From positions 1 to 64,000 of the forward strand of contig JAJRXC010000017.1 of assembly GCA_024276495.1 (NCBI GenBank): a stretch of 64,000 nt of DNA, read 5' to 3'. The DNA comes from Actinomycetes bacterium. Lineage in GTDB: Bacteria; Actinomycetota; Acidimicrobiia; Acidimicrobiales; Aldehydirespiratoraceae. Positions 21,189 through 29,366 of this stretch are shown here, in pieces (positions within the stretch are counted from its first letter, which is position 1; each line of letters starts with the position of its first letter). Both the position numbers and the translations under genes were made by a program. The notes under the pieces were generated by a model. It saw only the letters and a program-made list of their open reading frames with translations, was not told the origin of the DNA and did not search any database.

Positions 21189-22435
21189 ACCAAGACATGA
21201 TGGAAGCACTCCAGGCGCTGGCCGCCGAACGAGGAATCTCCGTCGATGCGCTGTTCGGCGCCCTCGCCGACGCCCTCGAATCCGCCTACAAGCGCATGCC
21301 GGGCGCCCACGAGTACGCGTGGGTCACGATCGACCCCGACACCATGGACTTCCAGGTCTTCGCCCAGGAGCTCGACGAGGACGGCGAACCCATCGGGGAC
21401 GAGTTCGAGGTCACACCCGACGACTTCGGCCGGATCGCGGCCCAGACCGCCCGCCAGGTCATGACCCAACGCATCCGCGAAGCCGAGCGCGAGCTGAAGT
21501 ACGAGGAGTACGCCGGACGCGAAGGCGACATCGTCACCGGCATGATCCAACAGACCGACGCCCGTTACACCCTGCTCGACCTGGGCCGGGTGGAGGCCCT
21601 CCTGCCGCAGGCGGAGCAGGTCCCCTACGAGCGGCCCGACTCCAACGTTCGGATCAAGGCGTACATCGTCGAGGTGCGCAAGACGGCCAAGGGACCGCAG
21701 ATCGTCGTGAGTCGCACCCATCCGGGCCTCGTCAAGCGGCTGTTCGAGCTCGAGGTCCCCGAGATCGCCGACGGCGTCGTCGAGATCCGGGCCTGTGCCC
21801 GCGAACCGGGGCACCGCACGAAGATCGCGGTGTTCTCGAACGATGCCAACGTGGACCCCGTCGGCGCCTGCGTCGGTGCCCGTGGCGCCCGCGTTCGTCA
21901 GGTCGTCAACGAGCTGCGGGGCGAGAAGATCGACATCGTGCCGTTCTCCGATGACCTCGAGGAGTTCGTCATGAAGGCGCTCTCCCCGGCGAAGGTCACC
22001 CAGGTTCGTCCCGATGAGGCCACCGGCGACTGCGACGTGATCGTGCCCGACTATCAACTGTCGTTGGCCATCGGCAAGGAGGGCCAAAACGCCCGCCTCG
22101 CGTCGCGGTTGACCGGCTGGGGCATCAACATCAAGTCGGAGACGCAGCTCGCCGAGGAAGAGGCCTACGGCGATGTCGAGTGGGCCGAGGGTGAGTGGGT
22201 CACCGACACGGAGACCGGCGAACAAGTGTGGCAGCCCGCCGACGGCGGCGAGGCCGTGTCGGCGGAGGCGTGGGCCGAAGCGGTCGACGAGAGCGCCGAG
22301 ACCGATGAGTCCGACGCGCCGGTACCCGCCCCAGAGGCGGCCGCGGCGGTCGCCGAGGAGCCGCCGGCCGCCGAGGAGCCGGCAACCGACGAGTCCGTGA
22401 CCGAGGAGTCGGCCGACTCGGACGGTGCTTCCTGA
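21185..22435 (+). CDS. nusA: Transcription termination/antitermination protein NusA with acidic C-terminus
   Basis: PVGACVGARGARVRQVVNELRGEKIDIV; LAIGKEGQNARLASRLTGWGINIKSE. Confidence 0.97.
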   Translation: MNQDMMEALQALAAERGISVDALFGALADALESAYKRMPGAHEYAWVTIDPDTMDFQVFAQELDEDGEPIGDEFEVTPDDFGRIAAQTARQVMTQRIREAERELKYEEYAGREGDIVTGMIQQTDARYTLLDLGRVEALLPQAEQVPYERPDSNVRIKAYIVEVRKTAKGPQIVVSRTHPGLVKRLFELEVPEIADGVVEIRACAREPGHRTKIAVFSNDANVDPVGACVGARGARVRQVVNELRGEKIDIVPFSDDLEEFVMKALSPAKVTQVRPDEATGDCDVIVPDYQLSLAIGKEGQNARLASRLTGWGINIKSETQLAEEEAYGDVEWAEGEWVTDTETGEQVWQPADGGEAVSAEAWAEAVDESAETDESDAPVPAPEAAAAVAEEPPAAEEPATDESVTEESADSDGAS

Positions 22436-22704
22436 GCGGGCCGATTCGGACCTGTGTCGGCTGCCGGCGAGCGTTGCCCGCCTCGAGCCTCGTGCGGGTC
22501 TCCGTGCACGAAGGAAGGCTCGAGACCGGCTCGGGCTCCGGCAGGGGCGCGTGGGTCGGTCCGGCGCTCGAGTGTGTCGAGCTCGCGACTCGACGCCAGG
22601 CCCTTCGTCGGGCCCTTCGCGCCGAGGTGAACGCGGCCGAGATCGCTAGGCTCTTGGCGTCGTGGTCGACAGACCCGCTCGCGTGCCCGCACACGAACGA
22701 CTGA
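22432..22704 (+). CDS. YlxR/DUF448 family RNA-binding protein; likely CTG start overlapping nusA stop
   Basis: LSGPIRTCVGCRRALPASSLVRVSVHEGR...GRGAWV; conserved RTCVGCR lies upstream of the predicted 22474 start. Confidence 0.82.
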   Translation: MSGPIRTCVGCRRALPASSLVRVSVHEGRLETGSGSGRGAWVGPALECVELATRRQALRRALRAEVNAAEIARLLASWSTDPLACPHTND

Positions 22705-22764
22705 CCCCACACCGGTGAAGCAGCGCCTTCGCCGTTCCCTGATCACAAGGACTTCCGTCAGAAC

Positions 22765-24477
22765 GTGCCATCCAACATTCGCGTGTACGAACTTGCTCGT
22801 GAGCTCGGCCTCACCAACAAGGAGACGCTCGACCTCGCCGAGAGCCTCGGTATCGGGGTCAAGAGCCACTCGTCGAGCATCGTTGACGCGCAGGCCGACA
22901 GAGTCCGACGCAAGGCCGAGCGAGAGGGCCTGATCCGCGACGAACAGCCGCCCGAGCCCGAGAAGGCGAAGAAGGCGGCCAAGAAGTCGACGAAGAAGAC
23001 CGCCAAGAAGGCGGCCAGGAAGTCGACGAAGAAGACCGCCAAGAAGGCGGCCAGGAAGTCGACGAAGGCTGCCACCGACGCCGACGCGGCGCCGCCCGAG
23101 GAGACGTCGCCCGCACAACCGCTCGACGACTCCGACGCCCGTGAAGACGCCGCCGACCAACCGGTCGCGCCGGTCGCCGAGGACCAGGCCGCGGTTGAAC
23201 CGGCCGCGGTTGAACCGGCCGCGGTTGAACCGGCCGAGCCGGAACCAGCCGCCCCCAAGCGGGTCATCTCATCGAGCGGAAGCGGGGCCCCGCCCAAGCG
23301 GACGGTCGACGAGCCCGTGCCCGCCCCGGCACCGGTCGTCAAGAAGGTCGTCAAGAAGGTCGTCAAGAAGGTCGTCAAGAAGGTCGCGATCAATCCCAAC
23401 GTGAAGCCGGGCGACGCGCCCACGTCCACGTCGGGAAAGCCGATTCCGCCTCCGCCACGCTCCTCGACCGGACGGGCCATCCCGCCGCCGCCCGGCGGTC
23501 GCGGCCCACGTCCGAGCGGTCCTCCGAGTCGTTCGGGGGCCCCCAGCGGTCCGATGCCGGGTGGTCGGCGTCCGAGCGGCGGTCCGCGTCAGTCGGTTCC
23601 GGGTGCCGGTCCCGCACAGGGTCGACCCGGTGGTGGCCGTGGCGGCCCCGGCGGTGGCCCGAACCAGGGTCGACGTCCACCCCGGCGCAAGGGGCGCCGC
23701 CGTCGCAGCCGCGAAGAGCTCCAGCCGATGGACGCACCGGCGTACACGCCCGACGACGCGCCGGTTCCGTCCGGTGAGGTCGTCATCGAACGGGCGTCGA
23801 CCGCGCTCGATCTCGGCCCGAAGCTGAACCGCACGGCGGCCGACGTCGTCCGGTTCCTCATGCAGGCCGGAGAGATGGTCACCGCGACCCAGTCGCTCTC
23901 CGACGAGATGATCGAGCTGTTCGCCGAGGAGATCGGCGCCGAGATTCGGCTGGTGAATCCCGGTGAGGAACAAGAGGTCGAGCTGCAGAAGCTGCTCGAG
24001 GTCGACGCCGACGCCGATGCCGACGCGCCGCCCCGCCCGCCGGTGATCACCGTCATGGGCCATGTCGACCACGGCAAGACCTTGCTGCTCGACCGCATTC
24101 GCAACGCGAACGTCGTCGAAGGCGAGGCCGGCGGCATCACGCAACACATCGGCGCCTACCAGATCGACCGCGACGGGCAACTCATCACCTTCATCGACAC
24201 ACCGGGCCACGAGGCGTTCACGGCCATGCGGGCCCGCGGTGCCGGTTCCACCGACATCGTCGTGTTGATGGTCGCCGCCGACGACGGGGTCATGCCCCAG
24301 ACGATCGAGGCGATCAACCACGCCAAGGCAGCCGACGTGCCGATCGTCGTCGCGGTGAACAAGATCGATCGCGACAACGCCGATCCCCAAAAGGCGATCG
24401 CTGGTGTGGCCGAGCACGGTCTCGTCCCCGAGGCCTGGGGTGGGGAAACGATCTTCCAGGAGATCTCGGCGTTGTAG
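22765..24477 (+). CDS. infB: Translation initiation factor IF-2, N-terminal and G domains; ends at in-frame TAG
   Basis: [55 protein letters not shown]5-like EISAL immediately before TAG 24475-24477. Confidence 0.93.
   Translation: MPSNIRVYELARELGLTNKETLDLAESLGIGVKSHSSSIVDAQADRVRRKAEREGLIRDEQPPEPEKAKKAAKKSTKKTAKKAARKSTKKTAKKAARKSTKAATDADAAPPEETSPAQPLDDSDAREDAADQPVAPVAEDQAAVEPAAVEPAAVEPAEPEPAAPKRVISSSGSGAPPKRTVDEPVPAPAPVVKKVVKKVVKKVVKKVAINPNVKPGDAPTSTSGKPIPPPPRSSTGRAIPPPPGGRGPRPSGPPSRSGAPSGPMPGGRRPSGGPRQSVPGAGPAQGRPGGGRGGPGGGPNQGRRPPRRKGRRRRSREELQPMDAPAYTPDDAPVPSGEVVIERASTALDLGPKLNRTAADVVRFLMQAGEMVTATQSLSDEMIELFAEEIGAEIRLVNPGEEQEVELQKLLEVDADADADAPPRPPVITVMGHVDHGKTLLLDRIRNANVVEGEAGGITQHIGAYQIDRDGQLITFIDTPGHEAFTAMRARGAGSTDIVVLMVAADDGVMPQTIEAINHAKAADVPIVVAVNKIDRDNADPQKAIAGVAEHGLVPEAWGGETIFQEISAL
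22984..23055 (+). repeat. Two exact tandem copies of a 36-bp coding repeat ([12 protein letters not shown]) in infB
   Basis: AAGTCGACGAAGAAGACCGCCAAGAAGGCGGCCAGG x2 plus partial third copy. Confidence 0.9.
23188..23232 (+). repeat. Three tandem copies of 15-bp GCCGCGGTTGAACCG in infB
   Basis: Direct reading; encodes AAVEP repeats. Confidence 0.9.
23338..23385 (+). repeat. Four tandem copies of 12-bp GTCAAGAAGGTC in infB
   Basis: Direct reading; encodes VKKV x4. Confidence 0.9.
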
Positions 24478-24486
24478 AACATCGGC

Positions 24487-25557
24487 GTGGAGGAGCTCCT
24501 CGATCAGCTCCTGCTCGTCGCCGAGGTCGAAGACCTGAGAGCCGATCCCGAAGGCCGGGCGTCCGGTGTGATCCTCGAAGCCAACCTCGACACCGGCCGT
24601 GGCCCCGTCGCCACGGTCCTCGTCCAGACCGGCACCCTGCGGGTGGGCGATCCGATGGTCGCCGGCGCGGCCTGGGGCCGGGTGCGGGCGCTGATCAACG
24701 ACCAGGGCGAGAACGTGAAGGAAGCCGGGCCATCGACCCCGGTGCAGGTGCTCGGCCTGTCCGATGTCGCCGTCGCCGGCGACGATTTCGTCGTGGCCCC
24801 CAGCGAGAAGGTGGCCTCGAGGGTGGCCGACACCCGCGAGCACTGGAAACGCCAGTCGAGTCTCGGCCGAGAAGCCCATGCTCTTTCCGGCGGGGCCAAG
24901 CTCGAAGACATCTTCGAACAGATCAAGAGGGGCGAAGCGGCGACCCTCAACATGGTCGTCAAGGCCGACGTCAACGGCTCGCTCGAAGCCGTCACCGAAT
25001 CGCTGCGCAAGCTCGAACGCGACGACGTCAAGATCGGCTTCGTGCATCGCGGTGTCGGCGGCGTGACCGAGAACGACATCCAGCTCGCCGCGGCATCGAA
25101 CGCCAGCATCATCGGGTTCAACGTGCGTCCCGATCGAAAGGCCCGCGACCTCGCCGAGCTCGAAGGTGTCGAGATCCGGACCTACGAGATCATCTACAAG
25201 CTCCTCGAGGACATCGAGGCGGCCATGGTCGGCATGCTGGCACCGGAGTTCGAGGAGATCGTCACCGGCGACGCCGAGGTTCGCGAGATCTTCCGGGTGC
25301 CCCGAATCGGTGCCGTCGCCGGTTGCTACGTGACCAACGGCGTGATCACCCGTGGATCGAAGGTGCGCTTCCTTCGCGAGGGAACCATCATCTGGAAGGG
25401 CGAGATCAGCTCGCTCCGGCGGTTCAAGGAAGACGCGCGGGAGGTGGCGGCCGGCTACGAGTGCGGCATCGGCCTCTCCGACTTCCAGGACCTCAAAGAG
25501 GGCGACGTGATCGAGACCTACGAAGAGCGTGAGATCGCGCGCACGCTCGATTCCTGA
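24487..25557 (+). CDS. infB: Translation initiation factor IF-2, domains II-IV (same frame, after the TAG)
   Basis: [56 protein letters not shown]-terminal fMet-tRNA-binding domain; same frame as 22765-24477. Confidence 0.9.
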   Translation: MEELLDQLLLVAEVEDLRADPEGRASGVILEANLDTGRGPVATVLVQTGTLRVGDPMVAGAAWGRVRALINDQGENVKEAGPSTPVQVLGLSDVAVAGDDFVVAPSEKVASRVADTREHWKRQSSLGREAHALSGGAKLEDIFEQIKRGEAATLNMVVKADVNGSLEAVTESLRKLERDDVKIGFVHRGVGGVTENDIQLAAASNASIIGFNVRPDRKARDLAELEGVEIRTYEIIYKLLEDIEAAMVGMLAPEFEEIVTGDAEVREIFRVPRIGAVAGCYVTNGVITRGSKVRFLREGTIIWKGEISSLRRFKEDAREVAAGYECGIGLSDFQDLKEGDVIETYEEREIARTLDS

Positions 25558-25848
25558 GTGCACGTCCTGGCCGTGGAGATCGACTTGCGGCTTCCCGGCT
25601 GTCGGTCGCTGAAGGAGAAGCGTTCGGTGCTTCGACCCGTGCTCGACGGCCTTCGCCACCGCCATCCGGTGGCCGTGGCGGAAGTCGCGCATCAGGACCA
25701 ATGGCAGCGGGCGTCCGTCGGGATGGCCGCCGTCTCGTCGTCGCCGGGCTATGCCGAGGAACTGATCGACGCCGCGGAGCGTTTCGTGTGGTCGTTCCCC
25801 GACCTCGAGGTGCTGGGTTCGGTCCGACGATGGCTGGAGGACGTGTGA
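25558..25848 (+). CDS. DUF503 (YlxP-like) family protein
   Basis: LRLPGCRSLKEKRSVLRPVLDGLRHRHPVAVAEVAHQDQWQRASVGMAAV. Confidence 0.9.
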   Translation: MHVLAVEIDLRLPGCRSLKEKRSVLRPVLDGLRHRHPVAVAEVAHQDQWQRASVGMAAVSSSPGYAEELIDAAERFVWSFPDLEVLGSVRRWLEDV

Positions 25849-26297
25849 TGGCGGGCGGACGGGGCTCGGGACGGCATCGCCGCGGCCGCGGCAGGGCCGC
25901 GAACCCGGCAGCCGCGAACCGCACCGCCCGCGTCGGCCACCTGATCAAGCAGATCATCGCCGAGGAGCTGGAGTCGATCGACGACGACCGGATGTTGCTC
26001 GTCTCGATCACGAGCGTCGATGTCGACCGGGAGCTCCACCGCGCCGTCGTGTGGTTCACGACGCTCGATGGTGACGACGACCCGGTTGTCGAAGAGGCGT
26101 TCGAGGAACACCGGGGTCGGCTTCGTCGGGCCGTGAGCCGCCAGGCCCGCCTGCGTCACACCCCCGAGCTCGTCTTTCGGCCCGACGAGACCCTGCGTTC
26201 GGCCGAACGGATCGAGAGCCTGTTGCTGGACGACGAGCGTCCGCCGGTTCCCGACCCCGACGAGCAGTCGACGGATCGCGGCGATGGCGAAGGGTGA
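25848..26297 (+). CDS. rbfA: Ribosome-binding factor A
   Basis: RTARVGHLIKQIIAEELE...RLRHTPELVFRPDETL. Confidence 0.92.
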   Translation: MAGGRGSGRHRRGRGRAANPAAANRTARVGHLIKQIIAEELESIDDDRMLLVSITSVDVDRELHRAVVWFTTLDGDDDPVVEEAFEEHRGRLRRAVSRQARLRHTPELVFRPDETLRSAERIESLLLDDERPPVPDPDEQSTDRGDGEG

Positions 26298-27162
26298 CGA
26301 CGGGCCCCACGGCGTCGCGGTGATAGACAAGCCGGCGGGGTGGACGAGCCACGATGTCGTCGCGAAGGTGCGCGGGGTCCTCGGAACCCGCAAGATCGGC
26401 CACAGCGGCACCCTCGATCCCGACGCCACCGGGGTGCTCGTCCTCGGGGTCGGCAAGGCGACTCGGCTCCTGCGGTTCCTCACCGAGCTGCCCAAGTCCT
26501 ATGTCGGAGAGATCGTGCTGGGAGTCGAGACGTCGACCCTCGATGCCGCCGGCTCGGTCACCGCCACCCACGACATGTCCGCGCTTACCGACGCCGAGAT
26601 CCGAGCTGCGACACTTCCGCTGACCGGTCCGATCGAACAGATTCCCCCGATGGTCTCGGCGGTCAAGATCGACGGCAAACGGCTCTACGAGCTGGCCCGG
26701 GAAGGCAAGGTGGTCGAGCGGGCCCCCCGTCCGGTGACCGTGCACCGCTTCGAGGTCCGACCGGTGGCCGGCGAGTCGGGAGTCTGGCGCTGCGAGGTCG
26801 ACTGCTCGGCCGGGACCTATGTGCGCACGCTCGCCGCCGATCTCGGCACCGCGCTCGGAGGTGGCGCCCATCTCCGTCGCCTGCAACGCACCGCGGTGGG
26901 TGGTTTCACCCTCGACGACGCCGGAACGGTCGACGCCCCGACCCTGCGACCCGTTGGCGATGCGGTCCGCCACCTCCCCGCCGTCGTCGCCGACTCCGAC
27001 CTGGCGCTCGCGGTGGGGCACGGAAAGGTTCTCGATCGTGCTCGGCTCGGGGTCGGTGCGCAATCCGGTCCCTGGGCGATCCTCGATGGCGATGGTGAGC
27101 TTCTCGCCGTGTACGAGGCCCACAAGGGAGCAACGAAACCCGCAGTCGTGCTACGTCGCTGA
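26284..27162 (+). CDS. truB: tRNA pseudouridine-55 synthase TruB
   Basis: GVAVIDKPAGWTSHDVV...KIGHSGTLDPDATGVL; PPMVSAVKIDGKRLYELAREG. Confidence 0.96.
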   Translation: MAKGDDGPHGVAVIDKPAGWTSHDVVAKVRGVLGTRKIGHSGTLDPDATGVLVLGVGKATRLLRFLTELPKSYVGEIVLGVETSTLDAAGSVTATHDMSALTDAEIRAATLPLTGPIEQIPPMVSAVKIDGKRLYELAREGKVVERAPRPVTVHRFEVRPVAGESGVWRCEVDCSAGTYVRTLAADLGTALGGGAHLRRLQRTAVGGFTLDDAGTVDAPTLRPVGDAVRHLPAVVADSDLALAVGHGKVLDRARLGVGAQSGPWAILDGDGELLAVYEAHKGATKPAVVLRR

Positions 27163-27175
27163 TCGGTGCCGCCGA

Positions 27176-27181
27176 TAGCGT
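27176..27181 (+). promoter_or_regulatory. Putative -10 (TAGCGT), leaderless promoter of ribF
   Basis: 6 nt upstream of ATG 27188. Confidence 0.45.
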
Positions 27182-27187
27182 CACGCC

Positions 27188-28141
27188 ATGGAGATTCTCC
27201 GCGATCGACGAGACAAGTTGCCCGAGACGGTGTCGGTCGCATCGACGATCGGGGTGTTCGACGGGGTTCACCTCGGACATCAGGAGATCTTTCGTCAGGT
27301 GCGGGCGGCCGGCGAACGACTCGGTGTGGCGTCGGCGGTGGTGACCTTCGACGGGCATCCGGCCCATGTCGTCCGGCCCGAAAGCGCGCCTCGCCTCCTC
27401 ACCACCCTCGAGCAGAAGCTCGAGCTGATCGAGGCCGAGGGCATCGACTTCGCCTACGTGATCGAGTTCGACGAGGAGCGGGCGTCGACGCATCCCGAGG
27501 TGTTCGTCGAGCAGGTCTTCATCGACGCGCTCCACGCCCGAGCGATCGTGGTCGGCGAGGACTTCCACTTCGGTCGGGGTCGGGCCGGCAATGTCGAGGG
27601 GCTTCGTGAGATCGGCGAGGAGTGGGACTTCGAGGTCCTGGCGCTCGATCTGATCCGTCACCGCGACGATGCCCGCGAGCCCGTGTCGTCGACCAACATC
27701 CGGCGGGCCCTCGCCGGCGGCGATGTCGCCCGGGCCGCGGAGATGCTCGGTCGACCCTACGAGGTGCGCGGTGTGGTCGAAGCCGGCGACAAGCGGGGTG
27801 CGACGATCGGCTTTCCGACCGCCAACATCCCGGTCCCCACCGTCATGGCGTGGCCGACCGATGCCGTCTATGCCGGATGGTTCACCCGGGCCAACGGCGA
27901 CCGTCATCCGTGCGCGATCAACATCGGCCGGCGCCCGACGTTCTACGACCATGCCAAGGAGTCCCTGCTCGAGGCCCATCTCATCGATTTCGACGGCGAC
28001 CTCTACGGTGAAGAGGCAAGGGTGTCGTTCGTGCGGCTGTTGCGCAGTGAGCGCAAGTTCGAAGGCATCGATCAGTTGGTCGAACAGCTGAAGACCGATG
28101 TCGACGATGCCAGGACGATCCTGCAGTCGGCGAGCGACTGA
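27188..28141 (+). CDS. ribF: Bifunctional riboflavin kinase/FAD synthetase
   Basis: TIGVFDGVHLGHQEI; GRGRAGNVEGL; RGVVEAGDKRGATIGFPTANI. Confidence 0.95.
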   Translation: MEILRDRRDKLPETVSVASTIGVFDGVHLGHQEIFRQVRAAGERLGVASAVVTFDGHPAHVVRPESAPRLLTTLEQKLELIEAEGIDFAYVIEFDEERASTHPEVFVEQVFIDALHARAIVVGEDFHFGRGRAGNVEGLREIGEEWDFEVLALDLIRHRDDAREPVSSTNIRRALAGGDVARAAEMLGRPYEVRGVVEAGDKRGATIGFPTANIPVPTVMAWPTDAVYAGWFTRANGDRHPCAINIGRRPTFYDHAKESLLEAHLIDFDGDLYGEEARVSFVRLLRSERKFEGIDQLVEQLKTDVDDARTILQSASD

Positions 28142-29323
28142 TCAGCGCGGTTCGGCGCCCACGCGGCGTCGGTCCGGTGAGGGGGCCGGTGATCGGGTCC
28201 AGAGGTGGGTGACGGAACGGTCGCCGGTCGAGCCGGGGGACCATTTCCCCCAGATCCCTCCGACGACGGCCCGGGTCCGTTCGGTCCATTCGATGCACGA
28301 CGGCTCCGCGACCCGGCGCACGACCTGGCGTATCCCGTGGGGATGGACGACATAGCCGGCCCACACCCCGGGGTGGTCCTTGGTGGAGCCCACCTCGGTG
28401 ATGAGCGCCGAACCGTGTCTGCGGACGCGGTTGCGGTGGGTGTGGCCGCTCGAGACCAGGATGTCGGGGTTGGCGGCGAGCATCGTGTCGAGCGCCGACA
28501 CGGCGTCGCGGTGGGGTGTGCCGAGCGGCCAGAACGTCGGATGGCGGCGTTGTTCGAAGTGATGGTGGCACAACACCAGGGCCGGGGTGGCGACGTCGAC
28601 AGCTCGGGCCAGCTCGTCGCCGTGGCGCCGCATCCGGCCCCAGCTGTGCCCGGCAACGGTCGAGTCGGCGGCGACGACCCGGATGCCGGCGAGGTCGCGG
28701 GTCTGTATGGGATCGGGAAACAGCCCTCGGCGGCGAAGTTCCGTGGTGGCATCGAGCGAGTCGCGTTTGGCGACCGTGTCGTGGTTGCCCGGGACGGCCA
28801 TCACCGGAATCGGCACCTCGGCGAGGAGCGCGTCGACGAGATCCCAGTGCGAGGGCGCACCGAGGTCGGTGATGTCCCCCTTAATGACGAGGAGCTCGGC
28901 GCCCCACGCGACGGCTTCTCTCACCGCGGCGATCGCGCAACGAAGGGGATACGGCTGCAGGGGCCCCGATTCGCGCATCTCCTTGAGAAGACCGAAACCG
29001 GTCTCGCCGAGATGGAGGTCGCTGATGGTCGCGATGCGGCACAGTGCCGGACCCTCGATTCGGGGTTCGGTGACGATGGTGCGTCGGCCGATGACCCGGC
29101 CATCGACGGTGATGTCGACGTCGTGGCGGCGGTCGGGGAGCAGTCCGGTGATCTCGGCCGCGCCGGGGGCACCGGCCCATCCGAGACGAATCTCGCGTCC
29201 GTCGACGATCGCGCCGAGCTCACCATCGGGAAGGGCTCGCCACACCAGCTGGGCGGAGCAGTCCTCGAGGGCGAAGACCTCGACGGGATCGGGACCGGTG
29301 AACGGGAAGGTCGGTGCCACCAT
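28142..29323 (-). CDS. Metallophosphoesterase family protein
   Basis: IATISDLHLG, VIKGDITDLG, AVPGNHD, CHHHFEQ, SSGHTHRN. Confidence 0.9.
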   Translation of the reverse strand: MVAPTFPFTGPDPVEVFALEDCSAQLVWRALPDGELGAIVDGREIRLGWAGAPGAAEITGLLPDRRHDVDITVDGRVIGRRTIVTEPRIEGPALCRIATISDLHLGETGFGLLKEMRESGPLQPYPLRCAIAAVREAVAWGAELLVIKGDITDLGAPSHWDLVDALLAEVPIPVMAVPGNHDTVAKRDSLDATTELRRRGLFPDPIQTRDLAGIRVVAADSTVAGHSWGRMRRHGDELARAVDVATPALVLCHHHFEQRRHPTFWPLGTPHRDAVSALDTMLAANPDILVSSGHTHRNRVRRHGSALITEVGSTKDHPGVWAGYVVHPHGIRQVVRRVAEPSCIEWTERTRAVVGGIWGKWSPGSTGDRSVTHLWTRSPAPSPDRRRVGAEPR

Positions 29324-29366
29324 CAGCTATCGGCGCGGTCGCCGGGTTTTCTGAGGCCGGTGGGGA

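Noticed and set aside
22984-23385. Direct repeats as a possible CRISPR array
   Set aside because: Repeats are contiguous, codon-phased, of three unit lengths and without spacers.
24475-24477. Genome-wide TAG recoding to glutamine
   Set aside because: Other genes here (xerC, whiG, diiron gene, rsmI) terminate at TAG at the expected lengths.
23269-25701. 810-aa minus-strand ORF antisense to infB
   Set aside because: High-GC shadow ORF; Arg/His/Asp-rich without domain motifs and opposite to clear IF-2 coding sequence.
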